Below, piece by piece: positions 44,777 through 56,527 of a stretch of 64,000 nucleotides of DNA. Under the pieces are notes generated by a model. The model made no database searches and was not told where the DNA came from. It was given only the letters and a program-made list of their open reading frames with translations. The DNA comes from Urophycis tenuis (lineage: Eukaryota; Chordata; Actinopteri; Gadiformes; Phycidae). Position 1 is the first letter of the stretch. Each line of letters starts with the position of its first letter. A program made the translations under genes and the position numbers. The stretch is taken from contig JAXIVH010000130.1 of the NCBI GenBank assembly GCA_036785325.1, positions 374,530-438,529 of the forward strand. The letters run 5' to 3'.

Positions 44777-45132
44777 CTTACAGTCCTACTGTGCAATGAA
44801 ATGTATTGGACGAGGCCCGTTTCAACATGGAAGGGAAATCAAAGGAAACAGTTCAATAAAAATAAAATGAAAATAAAGTACAGTAAAACAGTAAAATAAG
44901 GGCATCACAGATTGAGGAAGAGCAGCAATGGAGAATGAAAAATGAAGAATGACAATAAAGCAGCATTGGAGAAATATAAAGTGCATGGCATGTAAGAATA
45001 TACATCATACATAAACTGGAGAGTTTTACATTTACATTTACATTTAGATTTAGGGGCATTTAGCAGACGCTTTTATCCAAAGCGACTTACAAAGAGTACA
45101 TTTGTCATAAGAAGGTGAAAACATTTAATTGC
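44777..45132. other. End of duplicon copy C
   Basis: Continues the copy C flank, including the left inverted-repeat arm. Homology to B stops at about 45132, where LINE sequence begins, so C lacks the carboxypeptidase exon. Confidence 0.6.
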
Positions 45133-46377
45133 ACCGGGAAAACCAAGGAGCTGGTAGTGGACTTCAGACGCAGGAAGAGTCCCCCTTTACCGGTTTCCAT
45201 AAAGGGGGAAGAGGTGGAGATGGTGGATACCTGCAAGTTCCTTGGGGTGCACCTGAACAATAAACTGGACTGGTCTGACAATACCGAGGCCCTCTACAGG
45301 AAGGGGACAGAGCAGGCTGTTCTTCCTGAGGAGGCTCAGATCCTTCAATGTGTGCACTAGGCTGCTACGGATGTTCTACCAGTCGGTGGTAGCCAGTGTC
45401 ACCTTCTTCGCTGTTGTGTGCTGGGGAGGAGGCATTGGGAGCAGTGGTGCCAGTAAGCTGAACAAGCTGGTGAGGAGGGCGAGCTCCGTGGTGGGGATGA
45501 AGCTGGACTGTGTGGAGGCGGTGACAGAGAGGATGAGGGGAAAGCTGCAGGCGATCCTGGACAACCCCTCTCACCCTCTCTACACCGAGCTGAGGCAACT
45601 CAGGAGCACGTTCAGCCATAGGCTCACTCAGCCACGTGCCTCAAAGCGCTTGGGGGGCTCTTTCATCCCATCAGCTATCAGGCTCTACAATACCTCAACC
45701 ACCCGCTCCCAACGTCTCGGAAGCGCCAGCACCACCAGATAACGGATTTGTATACCACACCACACACCCCAGACTGTTTTTCTAGCCATTTTCATCTTAT
45801 GTCTGTTCATCTCATTGATAACCACTGTCCATCTGTCATCTTTCATTGCGTGCACCAGGCTGCTACGGATGGTCTACCAGCCTGCGGTGGCCAGTGTCAC
45901 CTTCTTCACTGCCGTGTGCTGGGGAGGAAGCATTGGGAGCGGTGGTGCCAGGAAGCTGTACAAGCCACGGAGGACGGCGAGCTCTGCAGTGGGGATGAAG
46001 CTGGACTGTGTGGAGGCGGCGACAGTGAGGAGGACGAGGGGAAAGCTGCTGGCGACCCGGAACTACCCTCTCAGCCTCACTATGCCGAACTGAAGCCACT
46101 GAAGCAACTCAGGAACACGTTCAGCCACATGCTCACTCAGCCAAGTGCCTCAAAGTGCTTGGGCGCTCCCTCATCCCACCAACCATCAGGCTCAGGAAGC
46201 TCCAACACCACCAGACAAATGGAATGGACTGAACTTCACATTCACATACACCACACCACACACCTTGGACTGTGTCCTAGCCGTTGTTATTCCAGGTCTA
46301 TTCATATGTTGTACCTGGAATACCTGTATAAATTTTGCACATCTTGCACCTTGCTCTTTCCGCATATTTGCACTATC
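45133..46377 (+). mobile_element. 5'-truncated L2/CR1-like LINE, RT C-terminus, partly duplicated
   Basis: Plus-strand frames at 45133-45742 read like the end of a Jockey-superfamily reverse transcriptase (TKELVVDFRR, KFLGVHLNNKLDW, LLRMFYQSVVASV, AVVCWGG). Frameshifts are present. A second, more degraded copy of the same C-terminal segment starts at about 45855. The 3' UTR is split by Rex3 and resumes at 49592. Confidence 0.75.
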
Positions 46378-49300
46378 CCATCCATCCATCCATCTCTGCC
46401 GCTTATCCGGGGTCGGGTCGCGGGGGCAGCAGCCTGAGGAGGGAAGCCCAGACTTCCCTCTCCCCAGCCACTTCGTCCAGCTCTTCCGGGGGGATCCCGA
46501 GGCGTTCCCAGGCCAGCCGAGAGACATAGTCCCTCCAGCGTGTCCTGGGTCTTCCCCGGGGCCTCCTCCCGGAGGGACGTGCCCGGAACACCTCCCCAGG
46601 GAGGCGTCCAGGAGGCATCCTCACTAGATGCCCGAGCCACCGCAACTGGCTCCTCTCGATGCGGAGGAGCAGCGGTTCTACTCTGAGCCCCTCCCGGATG
46701 ACCGAGCTTCTCACCCTATCTCTAAGGGAGAGCCCGGACACCCTGCGGAGGAAACTCATTTCGGCCGCTTGTATTCGCGATCTCGTTCTTTCGGTCACTA
46801 CCCACAGCTCATGACCATAGGTGAGGGTAGGAACGTAGATTGACCGGTAAATCGAGAGCTTCGCCTTTCGGCTCAGCTCCTTCTTCACCATGACGGACCG
46901 GTGCAGAGCCCGCATCACTGCCGACGCCGCACCGATCCGTCGGTCAATCTCCCGCTCCATCCTCCCCTCACTCGTGAACAAGACCCCGAGATACTTGAAC
47001 TCCTCCACTTGAGGCAGAATCTCCTCCCCGACCCGGAGAGTGCACTCCACCCTTTTCCGGTCGAGAACCATGGCCTCGGATTTGGAGGTGCTGATCCTCA
47101 TCCCAGCCGCTTCACATTCGGCTGCGAACCGCTCCAGTGAGAGCTGAAGGTCACGGCCCGATGAAGCCAACAGGACAAGATCATCTGCGAAAAGCAGTGA
47201 CGCAATCCTGAGGCCACCGAACCGTAACCCCTCAACGCCCTGGCTGCGCCTAGAAATTCTGTCCATAAAAGTTGTGAACAGAATCGGTGACAAAGGGCAG
47301 CCCTGGCGGAGGCCAACTCTCACCGGAAACAGGCTCGACTTACTGCCGGCAATGCGGACCAAGCTCTGGCACCGGGAGTACAGGGACCCGATGGCCCGTA
47401 ACAGCGGGCCCGGTACCCCATACTCCCGGAGCACCCCCCACAGGGCTCCCCGAGGGACACGGTCGAACGCCTTCTCCAAGTCCACAAAGCACATGTAGAC
47501 TGGTTGGGCGAACTCCCATGCACCCTCGAGGACCGCGCTAAGGGTATAGAGCTGGTCCACAGTTCCACGGCCGGAACAAAAACCACATTGCTCCTCCTGA
47601 ATCCGAGGTTCGACTATCCTACGGACCCTCCTCTCCAGGACCCCCGAATAGACCTTACCGGGGAGGATGAGGAGTGTGATCCCCCTGTAGTTGGAGCACA
47701 CCCTCCGGTCCCCCTTTTTGAAGAGGGGAACCACCACCCCGGTCTGCCAATCCAGAGGCACTGCCCCCGATGTCCACGCGATGCTGCAGAGACGTGTCAA
47801 CCAAGACAGCCCCACAGCATCCAGGGCCTTTAGGAACTCGGGGTGGATCTCATCCACCCCCGGGGCCTTGCCGCCGAGGAGCTTTTTAACCACCTCGGTG
47901 ATCTCAGCCCCGGAGATAGGAGAGTCCCCCCCCGAGTCCCCAGACCCTGCTTCCTCAGTGGAAGGCGTGTTGGTGGGATTGAGGAGGTCTTCGAAGTATT
48001 CCCCCCACCGATTCACAACGTCCCGAGTCGAGGTCAGCAGCGCCCTGTCCCCCCCGTACACGGTGTTGACAGAGTACTGCTTCCCCCTCCTGAGACGCCG
48101 GATGGTGGTCCAGAACCTCCTCGAAGCCGTTCGGAAGTCCTTCTCCATGGCCTCACCAAACTCCTCCCACACCCGAGTTTTTGCCTCCGCAACCGCCGAA
48201 GCCGCGCCCCGCTTGGCCCGCCGGTACCCATCAGCTGCCTCAGGAGTCCCACGGGCCAAAAAGGCCCGGTAGGACTCCTTCTTCAGCTTGACGGCATCCC
48301 TTACCGCTGGGGTCCACCAGCGGGTACGGGGGTTGCCGCCGCGACAGGCACCGACGACCTTACGGCCACAGCTCCGGTCGGCCGCTTCAACAATGGAGGC
48401 ACGGAACAAGGTCCACTCGGACTCAATGTCCCCCGCCTCCCCCGGGACATGGTTGAAGCTCTCCCGGAGGTGGGAGTTGAAGCTCGTTCTGACAGGAGAT
48501 TCAGCCAGACGTTCCCAGCAGACCCTCACAGTACGTTTGGGTCTGCCAGGTCTGACCGGCATCTTCCCCCGCCATCGGAGCCAACTCGCCACCAGGTGGT
48601 GATCAGTTGACAGCTCCGCCCCTCTCTTCACCCGAGTGTCCAAGACATGCGGCCGCAAGTCCGATGAAACAACTACAAAGTCGATCATCGAACTGCGGCC
48701 TAGGGTGTTCTGGTGCCAAGTGCACATGTGGACACCCTTATGCTTGAACATGGTGTTCGTTATGGACAATCCATGACGAGCACAGAAGTCCAACAACAAA
48801 ACACCACTCGGGTTCAGATCAGGGGGGCCGTTCCTCCCAATCACGCCCCTCCAGGTCTCACTGTCATTGCCCACATGGGCGTTGAAGTCCCCCAGCAGAA
48901 CAAGGGAGTCCCCAGAGGGGGCGCTTTCTAACACCCCTCCAAGGACTCTAGAAAGGGTGGGTACTCTGAACTGCCGTTCGGTGCATAAGCACAAACGACA
49001 GTCAGGACCCGTCCCCCCACCCGAAGGCGGAGGGAGGCTACCCTCTCGTCCACCGGGGTGAACCCCAACGTACAGGCACCGAGCCGGGGGGAAACAAGCA
49101 TTCCCACCCCCGCTCGGCGCCTCTCCCCAGGGGCAACTCCAGAGTGGAAAAGAGTCCAACCCCTCTCAAGGACGCTGGTTCCGGAGCCCAAACTGTGTGT
49201 CGAGGTGAGCCCGACTATGTCCAGCCGGTACCTCTCAGCCTCGCACACCAGCTCAGGCTCCTTCCCCGCCAGAGAGGTGACGTTCCACGTCCCCAGAGCT

Positions 49301-49591
49301 AGCTTCTGCAGCCGAGGGTCGGACCGTCCAGGTCCCCGCCTCCTGCTGCCGCCCAGCTCACACTGCACCCGACCCCTTTGGCCCCTCCCACGGGTGGTGA
49401 ACCCATGGGAAGGGGGTCCCGCGTCGTCCCTTCGGGCTGTGCCCGACCGGGCCCCGCGGGCGTAGACCCGGCCACCAGGCGCTCGCCAACGGGCCCTTCC
49501 CCCAGGCCTGGCTCCAGGGGGGGGCCCCGGTGACCCACGTCCGGGCAAGGGAAACCCACTTCCAAAAATTGTATTCATCATTGGGACATTA
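46378..49591 (-). mobile_element. Rex3 (RTE-clade) LINE, nearly full length
   Basis: Minus-orientation element with a CCATCCATCCATC-type tail (GGAT repeats in its own sense) at 46379-46395. It contains segments that I recall as the standard Rex3 PCR primer sites, near 47285 and 47730. It is inserted in the LINE 3' UTR and flanked by long direct repeats (46267-46377 and 49592-49702). Confidence 0.88.
46403..49581 (-). pseudogene. Rex3 endonuclease-reverse transcriptase, one frameshift
   Basis: The N-terminal apurinic-like endonuclease half is in one frame (49581 to about 48928; LALGTWNVTSL, VGLTSTHSL, AGVGMLV). The rest is in another frame (to 46403) with LLGDFNAHVGND, the RT core FADDLVLLAS and a C-terminal region ending GIPPEELDEVAGER. 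The break lies near 48935-48950, around FLES, and looks like a single-base loss. Otherwise about 1050 codons are intact, close to the usual Rex3 ORF. Confidence 0.85.
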
Positions 49592-49925
49592 GGACTGTGT
49601 CCTAGCCGTTGTTATTCCAGGTCTATTCATATGTTGTACCTGGAATACCTGTATAAATTTTGCACATCTTGCACCTTGCACTTTCCGCATATTTGCATTA
49701 TCTATCTATTTTGCATTTTGCACCATAAACAGCTATCAAGGACACTAGTATGCATACAGGTTCTCACTCGTCACCGACCTGACTTAAGAGCTCGTATTTA
49801 ATCTAATTTATTGTTTATTGTGTATTGACTTTAGCCAGGCTCTTACTGCACATCTATCCCCTGTACTGCTGGTCACTGTGAATTTCTCCTAAGGGGGATT
49901 AATAAAGGAATATCTTATCTTATCT
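49592..49925 (+). repeat. 3' end of the split LINE
   Basis: Begins with a repeat of 46267-46377, continues through the 3' UTR, and ends CTCCTAAGGGGGATTAATAA followed by TCTTATCTTATCTTATT, the tail also seen inverted in each duplicon. Confidence 0.75.
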
Positions 49926-49934
49926 TATTAAGCC

Positions 49935-50579
49935 TAGCATTAATATTTTTAGTAGAGCAGAGAAAGAAATAATTTGACCTCTCAGGTAACATTTAAGTGT
50001 CTCCCATAGCTATGAATATGAAGAGGAATCATTTTGATTGAAAGACAAGAACTCATCAATAGAATTTGAAATGTGTTTGCAAAATTATTTGTCTGCCAAA
50101 AGAAGAGTTAAATCTCCAAAGTGGTGGGCTACATTTATAGGTAGAAAGTTGAATATCTAATAATAAAGGTGGTTGTGATAATAAATGGTCTGATATTACA
50201 ATACCTAAGTAGTCAGAAGAATTTACACATGAATTATGCACACTGTCAATAAAAAAGTAATCAATCCTAGAATATGAATAGTGCACCTGGGAGGAGAGTT
50301 AGATTTTTTTTTAATAGAGGGGTTACGAGATCTCCATGGATCAAGACCATTCTGTTCAGAGAATGTTTTAGACATAGCAGATTGAGTCAGATTATGTGGA
50401 TTAGACCGATCCAAGTTTGGGTCAAAAACACAATTTAGATCTCCTCCGAGGATCAGCAAGTGTGTATTCAAGAAGGGGATGTTACTCAGCAATCTGTTGG
50501 CCAATTCAACATCATCAAAATTCAGGGCATATACATTTACCAGCAAAACCTTTCTTTGCATTAGGGTACCAGCGACCAT
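49935..50579 (-). mobile_element. L1-like LINE endonuclease fragment
   Basis: Minus-strand frames (50579 to about 50290, then 50286 to 50056) read VLLVNVYALNFDD, LILGGDLNCVFDP and YSRIDYFFIDS, characteristic of the L1/Tx1 apurinic endonuclease. They are frameshifted and truncated at both ends. Confidence 0.75.
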
Positions 50580-51037
50580 GAGAGAGAGCCCCCTCCTCTC
50601 CTTCTTCCTTCCTCTCCTTTTCCATTGCCAGCACCTCCTTCTCCAGTGCCTTCCTCTCCTTCTTTTCCATCACCAGCACCTCCTTCTCCAGTGCCTTCCT
50701 CTCCTTCTCCTGTGCCACCTCACTCGGAGTCTGGAGATGAGGCTTCACTGAGGACATGATGTCAAGGAGTAGTCTTGAGCCGAGAGTCTCCAGAGATGAT
50801 TCTTCCTCCTCTCCTTCCTTCCCTTCTTTTCCATCACCTGCACCTCCTTCTCCAGTGCCTTCCTCTCCATTTCCATTGCCAGCACCTCCTTCTCCAGTGC
50901 CTTCCTCTTCATTTCCAATGCCAGCACCTCCTTCTCCAGTGCCTTCTTCTCCTTGTCCTGTGCCTCCTCACTTGGAGTCTGGAGATGAGGCTTCACTGAG
51001 GACTCGATGTCATGGAGGAGTCTTGAGCCGAGCATCA
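50578..51037 (-). pseudogene. Fragment of the Lys/Glu-rich repeat gene outside the tandem array
   Basis: About 460 bp matching the 3' end of the repeat gene. On the minus strand it has two modules (SRLLHDIESSVKPHLQTPS and MSSVKPHLQTPSE), K/E linkers and the GALS ending. A base loss near 50760 (GATGTCAAGG for GATGTCATGG) shifts the frame. It abuts an L1-like fragment on one side and unrelated sequence on the other. Confidence 0.8.
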
Positions 51038-51122
51038 ATCACCTTCTCTGCGGATCGAAATATATGGTGCATGCAGTATAATTGTATACTATAATTGCAT
51101 AATTATATAATAACATGTGTTG

Positions 51123-51682
<560 letters not shown>

Positions 51683-51687
51683 GTTGT

Positions 51688-52228
51688 ATAATTACAATAA
51701 TTATGATTATTATTTCCCATTCGTGTTTTCCACCCAGTTCGGAACCAAATTAATATTTATGTGCACGTTGACAGACAACAAACAAACATACATTCTCAGT
51801 TATTGCATGATAGTATTGTTCATTTCCTTTTTATTTGAGCTAGTTTGTAATATGTGATAAGAATTGAATAACCAAAAGGAAATACAAGTTAAGGTCAAAG
51901 TTTATGAACTCACAGTTCATCAGCTCCATAAGAGAAGCAGAAGGTTTAACAACCAAAACTGCAGGTAATTTAAATCCCTGTATGCAAACGTTCTGTGAAT
52001 ATACAAATACGATGGACTCTTAAAGAGGACCAGACGAGAGAATGAGAGCAAGAATGGTAGGAAGGTAGGTAAATATATGTATATATTTGCATTTGGTCAA
52101 GGAAAAACATTTAGTGTGTCACGGCTTGTAAATAGGCATGTAAACAGGCAATCAGACGCAAACCTACAATGACCCAACAAACTACAATGACCCAACAACT
52201 ACAATGACCCAACAGACGGGCAGAAACT
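51688..52228. other. No gene seen
   Basis: A/T-rich sequence with a short imperfect ACTACAATGACCCAACA repeat at about 52170-52215. Confidence 0.5.
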
Positions 52229-52829
52229 AGGGGTCTGTCTCAATTCAGGTACTTGCGCACTTAAACTTCCTTTTTTGAGTGCATAGTGCGTTCACACTGG
52301 TAATTGCGGCAAGACGCAGTACACTGCTAGTACCCGGATGGTGCACTCATAACGGTCAAAAAGCTAGTGTACTACGCTGGACACTTTTCACCCTCAATGG
52401 TCGCCATTTTGTCTACGTAACGGAAGGGGAGGGAACGCCAGCACTTTCCAAAAAAATCTGATAAAGATTGCGGACGACACCTGTGGACCGTTGGCCCAGA
52501 CCACTCCTTTTAAATGTAAGATATAACGTTACACATCAATCGAAAAGTGGTTATTTTTCGTTATGTATCACCATTTTATTGTTAGACAGATGTATGACAG
52601 ATGTCATAAGCGATTGTGAACGGTTTGTGCTGATATGCTTATACGTGAATGCTAATACGGGAACGAACGCTTGTATCGTCATTTCCGGTAAGTGCAAAAC
52701 GGGAGCGCTTCATTTGAGACGGTACTTCTTAGACGGAATTCACGCAACTACATCAGTAAGTACATAGTGCACAAAGTGCACGTACGGAAGTGTACTCGTG
52801 GAAGTACGTGGATTGAGACACACTCATAG
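52229..52829. mobile_element. Non-autonomous inverted-repeat transposon, copy 1
   Basis: Ends TAGGGGTCTGTCTCAATT and (inverted) TGTGTCTCAATCCACGTACTT form terminal inverted repeats. The interior has no transposase. A nearly identical copy lies inverted at 55929-56527. The end type suggests hAT, but I could not define a clean target duplication. Confidence 0.65.
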
Positions 52830-53182
52830 CCTGCTGGTGTTCCTCTAGGCTGCGGTGGAGACCGTGCTGCACTGGCAGGCTTTGATGGAAACTGATCAGG
52901 CTCAGGCAAGGCAGCTGCTTAGCCTGGCTGGGTAGTTGGAAAGTGAGTCCCACAATCTTCTCCATGATACAACCAATGAGGCGGTCCGGGTGCTCAAAGG
53001 TGGTTGCCAGGAACAGCGATCATGGTGACTTCTCTGCTGGTTCGTTCATTGTCATGTCTTGAACCCAAATACAAGGCCCAGACCTTCAGAGGGGTAGGCG
53101 AATAGGAAGCTGTCCTTCATGTCATCAGGCAGACCTAAACAAACCCACAAACTGGGGCAAAAACGACAGAACTTAACTACAT

Positions 53183-53230
<48 letters not shown>
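53183..53230 (+). repeat. (TG)n microsatellite
   Basis: About 23 TG units. Confidence 0.95.
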
Positions 53231-53233
<3 letters not shown>

Positions 53234-53399
53234 ATGTTACTGACATAAATTACAGCTCAGACATTCGATTAATGAAGGTTTGCATGGTTTCTTTGTGTTT
53301 ATGTGTGTATGTGCAGGTGAGTGTGTGTCCATCAGTGTGTGATGATTTGAAGATCCCTGACAATTTAAATAAAATCTGTTTTAAAATGTTATTGTCCTC

Positions 53400-54424
53400 C
53401 TAAACAAGGGTTCGATCCCCTCTGAAACACACACCACCAGAGTATAATTTACACATTTTAATGTAAGGGTAAAGAAGCCACACACACGTCAGCAGCAGCA
53501 TGGACAGCACTTTAACAACTCAGTAAAGTGGGCCACACCCACCTACACTGATCCCACCCCAGGCTCACACATAAGAGTGGAAAGATTGTCACCACAAACC
53601 ACCACTAGGCATCAGAAGCAGCATATATGAGCAGACAGAAGTGACCAGAAAATCAACCCCCCCAACAACACATAGACAAATAAACATAACCACAAAAACA
53701 GAGGAGTAGTCTATGGAGACACCACACAGGGGATATCAAATCCCAAGAACCCAGTCTCAATGGCACTACAAATCTATCCACAACAGTGAACCGGCAAAAT
53801 CAGTAGTCAAAAAGAAAAAAACACGATGAACACACTTGATAATACACTTCCAAACCGCACATGTAAGCCCTCTAATGCTACACCCACCACCACACACAAA
53901 TAAGAGGGGCTTGCAAAGTCCATGCCCACCCTCCTGAGTGGGTGTTGCTGCTTGACCAGGTGCAAGGTAAGTCCAATCCAATTTGGTCAGCGGCCTCCCC
54001 CCCCCCCCCCATGTCGACCAACATAACAAAACAGTACACAGTTGGGATGTAATTCTCCGTCCCACCAACCAGTGTCCAACGCGTCGCACAGTCCGTTCCT
54101 AAGGGGACGGTAATCCCGCCGTAGCCGGCTCCGCATCCCATCACGGTCCCGGACTCCAACGAGTGACTTCCCCTGCAACCTCCCGGCCGAGCTGGCACGA
54201 TGGAAAAAATAAACGCACTCAGAACGCTACTCAAACCTTGGGCACCATCCTATTCAGGAAAAGCCACTAGCTGAAAAGACATGAGTACTTTCCTTTGGCC
54301 GACGATAGCGCGCGTTGTACTCTCTCGTTCTCCTGCCGTGGTGCTGCTTCCAGATTGATCCATCCCCGGTTGGGCGGCTGGAGCCGGGCTTGTGGTTGTC
54401 GTCGCCATAGATATATACAGAAGA
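53400..54424. other. Unclassified sequence
   Basis: Possible repeat with a C run (53998-54010). Minus-strand frames at 53766-54234 have no recognisable domain. The right end carries CATAGATATATACAGAAGAC, which recurs inverted at about 56528. Confidence 0.4.
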
Positions 54425-54925
54425 CTTAGGCCCCCGTCCCAATACCTCCCCTACCCCTACATTTTTGCCCTAACCCTACATTGTGCGCGTTCTCGTGTAG
54501 GGGTAGGGGTGTCCCATTACTGTAGGGAGCAAGGGGAACTGCTATTTTCCCCTTATAATCAACCCCTCAAAACGCAGTGAGGTCCGATGCAGGCTTAAAA
54601 CGAAGTGGGAGATGAAATGACCCATTTCTCTGTTCATTAATCACACGGAGATAAACAAACACAGCCCACGCAACAGGCAACACAACAGCTGGAACCGGCG
54701 GCATTTTTTCATGAATGAAAATAGTAGTAGCGTTATCGGCAGACTTGTCAACGAGTGACGTATGTGAGCACGTTCGCTAGGTTCACTACGCTAGTTCACT
54801 ACGCTAGTGGTGTCCCAATTTCATAGGGGAAAGATCTTCAGCCACTTTCCTCGGCGAGGGGAATTTACTGTTGAGGGCACTCCAAACCAAGTGGAAGTTT
54901 TAAGGGGGGAGAAATGGGACAGTAG
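54425..54925. mobile_element. MITE-like element
   Basis: GTCCCAATACCTCCCCTACC near 54437 faces GGGGGGAGAAATGGGAC near 54905, giving imperfect terminal inverted repeats. No coding capacity. Confidence 0.45.
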
Positions 54926-55861
54926 ATGTCTCGTCCACGTCACTGGCCAACGGAGTCGAACGTCCACACATGGCGGCCATCTTACTACAGGCAGCTCGCT
55001 CCCCATAACAGTGTTTGTAGGGGTTAATAAAATACTTTTTAAATAACCATAACTTGCTCAATTTTCAACCATTTTTTAAACGGTTTGGTTCGTTAAAACC
55101 ATCAGAGGTGTAGTTATGACACTGCATACTTATAAATAATCATGTTATGTCCTAAAAATAGAATAATGTTCTGTAATATGTAGATTACAATATTTACAAA
55201 TAGGCTATAAGAAAGGCTGCATGTTGAAATCCCCACCCTGTACACCATGTATTTATAACACTGCATATTTATGAATTGAGGCCTTGAGACAAATAACCAT
55301 ACACATCCATATTTCCAATTTTGAATGAAAATATTTGTACACGTGACAGGGCTGTAGTGGAGGCTAAACATACGTGAAGAATTTACCCACCTCTGAAATT
55401 TCAGAAATATTTTACCCACCTCGCAATAAATCTAATGCACCTCATAATATAGCATAATCACAAAATACACTGTATGAATCATTTAGTACCACCAGTATTG
55501 GTATAAATAGATAGACAGACATACTTTAATGATTAAACATTAAACATGAAGCAATAACGATGAAACAGCATATATGTTCTGAATGTCTTTTTTAAACAAG
55601 CGCATATCACAGTCAACCTTACTGCGATCACAGAATTAATAGTTTACCCACCTCTTATTTTATGATTATAACCACGTTAATAACGTTTTCAAGAAACAAA
55701 CATGTTTGTTAATCCATCAAAATGTCAGCGAGATAAGAGTATTAACGTTTGTGCAGATCACTCACCTTACCTCAGTTTGCCTCAGGTTCCACAGATTCTG
55801 ACAGAAAGCTTACCTGTAGTAAGATGGCCGACCTGTGCGGACATTCTAGACGCTGGCGTAA
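54926..55861. other. No gene seen
   Basis: A/T-rich, with a short repeated ACACTGCATA motif near 55120 and 55258. Confidence 0.45.
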
Positions 55862-55926
55862 GACATTAACGGTCAAGTAGTAGACACTGAACAGAAATAG
55901 TATATACTGAGTATTCGGATGCAGCC
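55862..55926. repeat. Right end of the 11162-11683 MITE family
   Basis: 65 bp matching 11619-11683 (ACGGTCAAGTAGTAGACACT ... GGATGCAGCC), truncated by the neighbouring transposon. Confidence 0.75.
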
Positions 55927-55928
55927 CT

Positions 55929-56527
55929 AGGCTGTGTCTCAATCCACGTACTTCCACGAGTACACTTCCGTACGTGCACTGTGTGCACTATGTACTTACT
56001 GATGTAGTGCGTGAATTCCGTCTAAGAAGTACCGTCTCAAATGAAGCGCTCCCGTTTTGCACTTACCGGAAATGACGATACAAGCGTTCGTTCCCGTATT
56101 AGCATTCACGTATAAGCATATCAGCACAAACCGTTCACAATCGCTTATGACATCTGTCATACATCTGTCTAACAATAAAATGGTGATACATAACGAAAAA
56201 TAACCACTTTTCGATTGATGTGTAACGTTATATCTTACATTTAAAAGGAGTGGTCTGGGCCAACGGTCCACAGGTGTCGTCCGCAATCTTTATCAGATTG
56301 TTTTGGAAAGTGCTGGCGTTCCCTCCCCTTCCGTTACATAGACAAAATGGCGACCATTGAGGGTGAAAAGTGTCCAGCGTTGTACACTCAGCTTTTTGAC
56401 CGTTATGAGTACACCATCCGGGTACTAGCAGTGTACTGCGTCTTGCCGCAATTACCAGTGTGAACGCACTATGCACTCAAAAAAGGAAGTTTAAGTGCGC
56501 AAGTACGTGAATTGAGACAGACCCCTA
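55929..56527. mobile_element. Non-autonomous inverted-repeat transposon, copy 2 (inverted)
   Basis: Reverse complement of 52229-52829 with few differences. Ends TAGGCTGTGTCTCAATCC and AATTGAGACAGACCCCTA. Confidence 0.7.

Noticed and set aside
47274..49061. Several plus-strand frames of 60-255 codons
   Set aside because: Antisense shadows of the GC-rich Rex3 coding region, which has clear RT motifs on the minus strand.
52845..52935. Plus-strand segment AAVETVLHWQALMETDQAQA after a TAG acceptor
   Set aside because: Short, stops at TAG, and no recognisable family or donor. Too weak to call.
53051..53146. Possible terminal exon on the minus strand (GTTTAG acceptor, LPDDMKDSFLFAYPSEGLGL, stop)
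   Set aside because: Splice-like start and stop are present, but no homology or partner exon was found.
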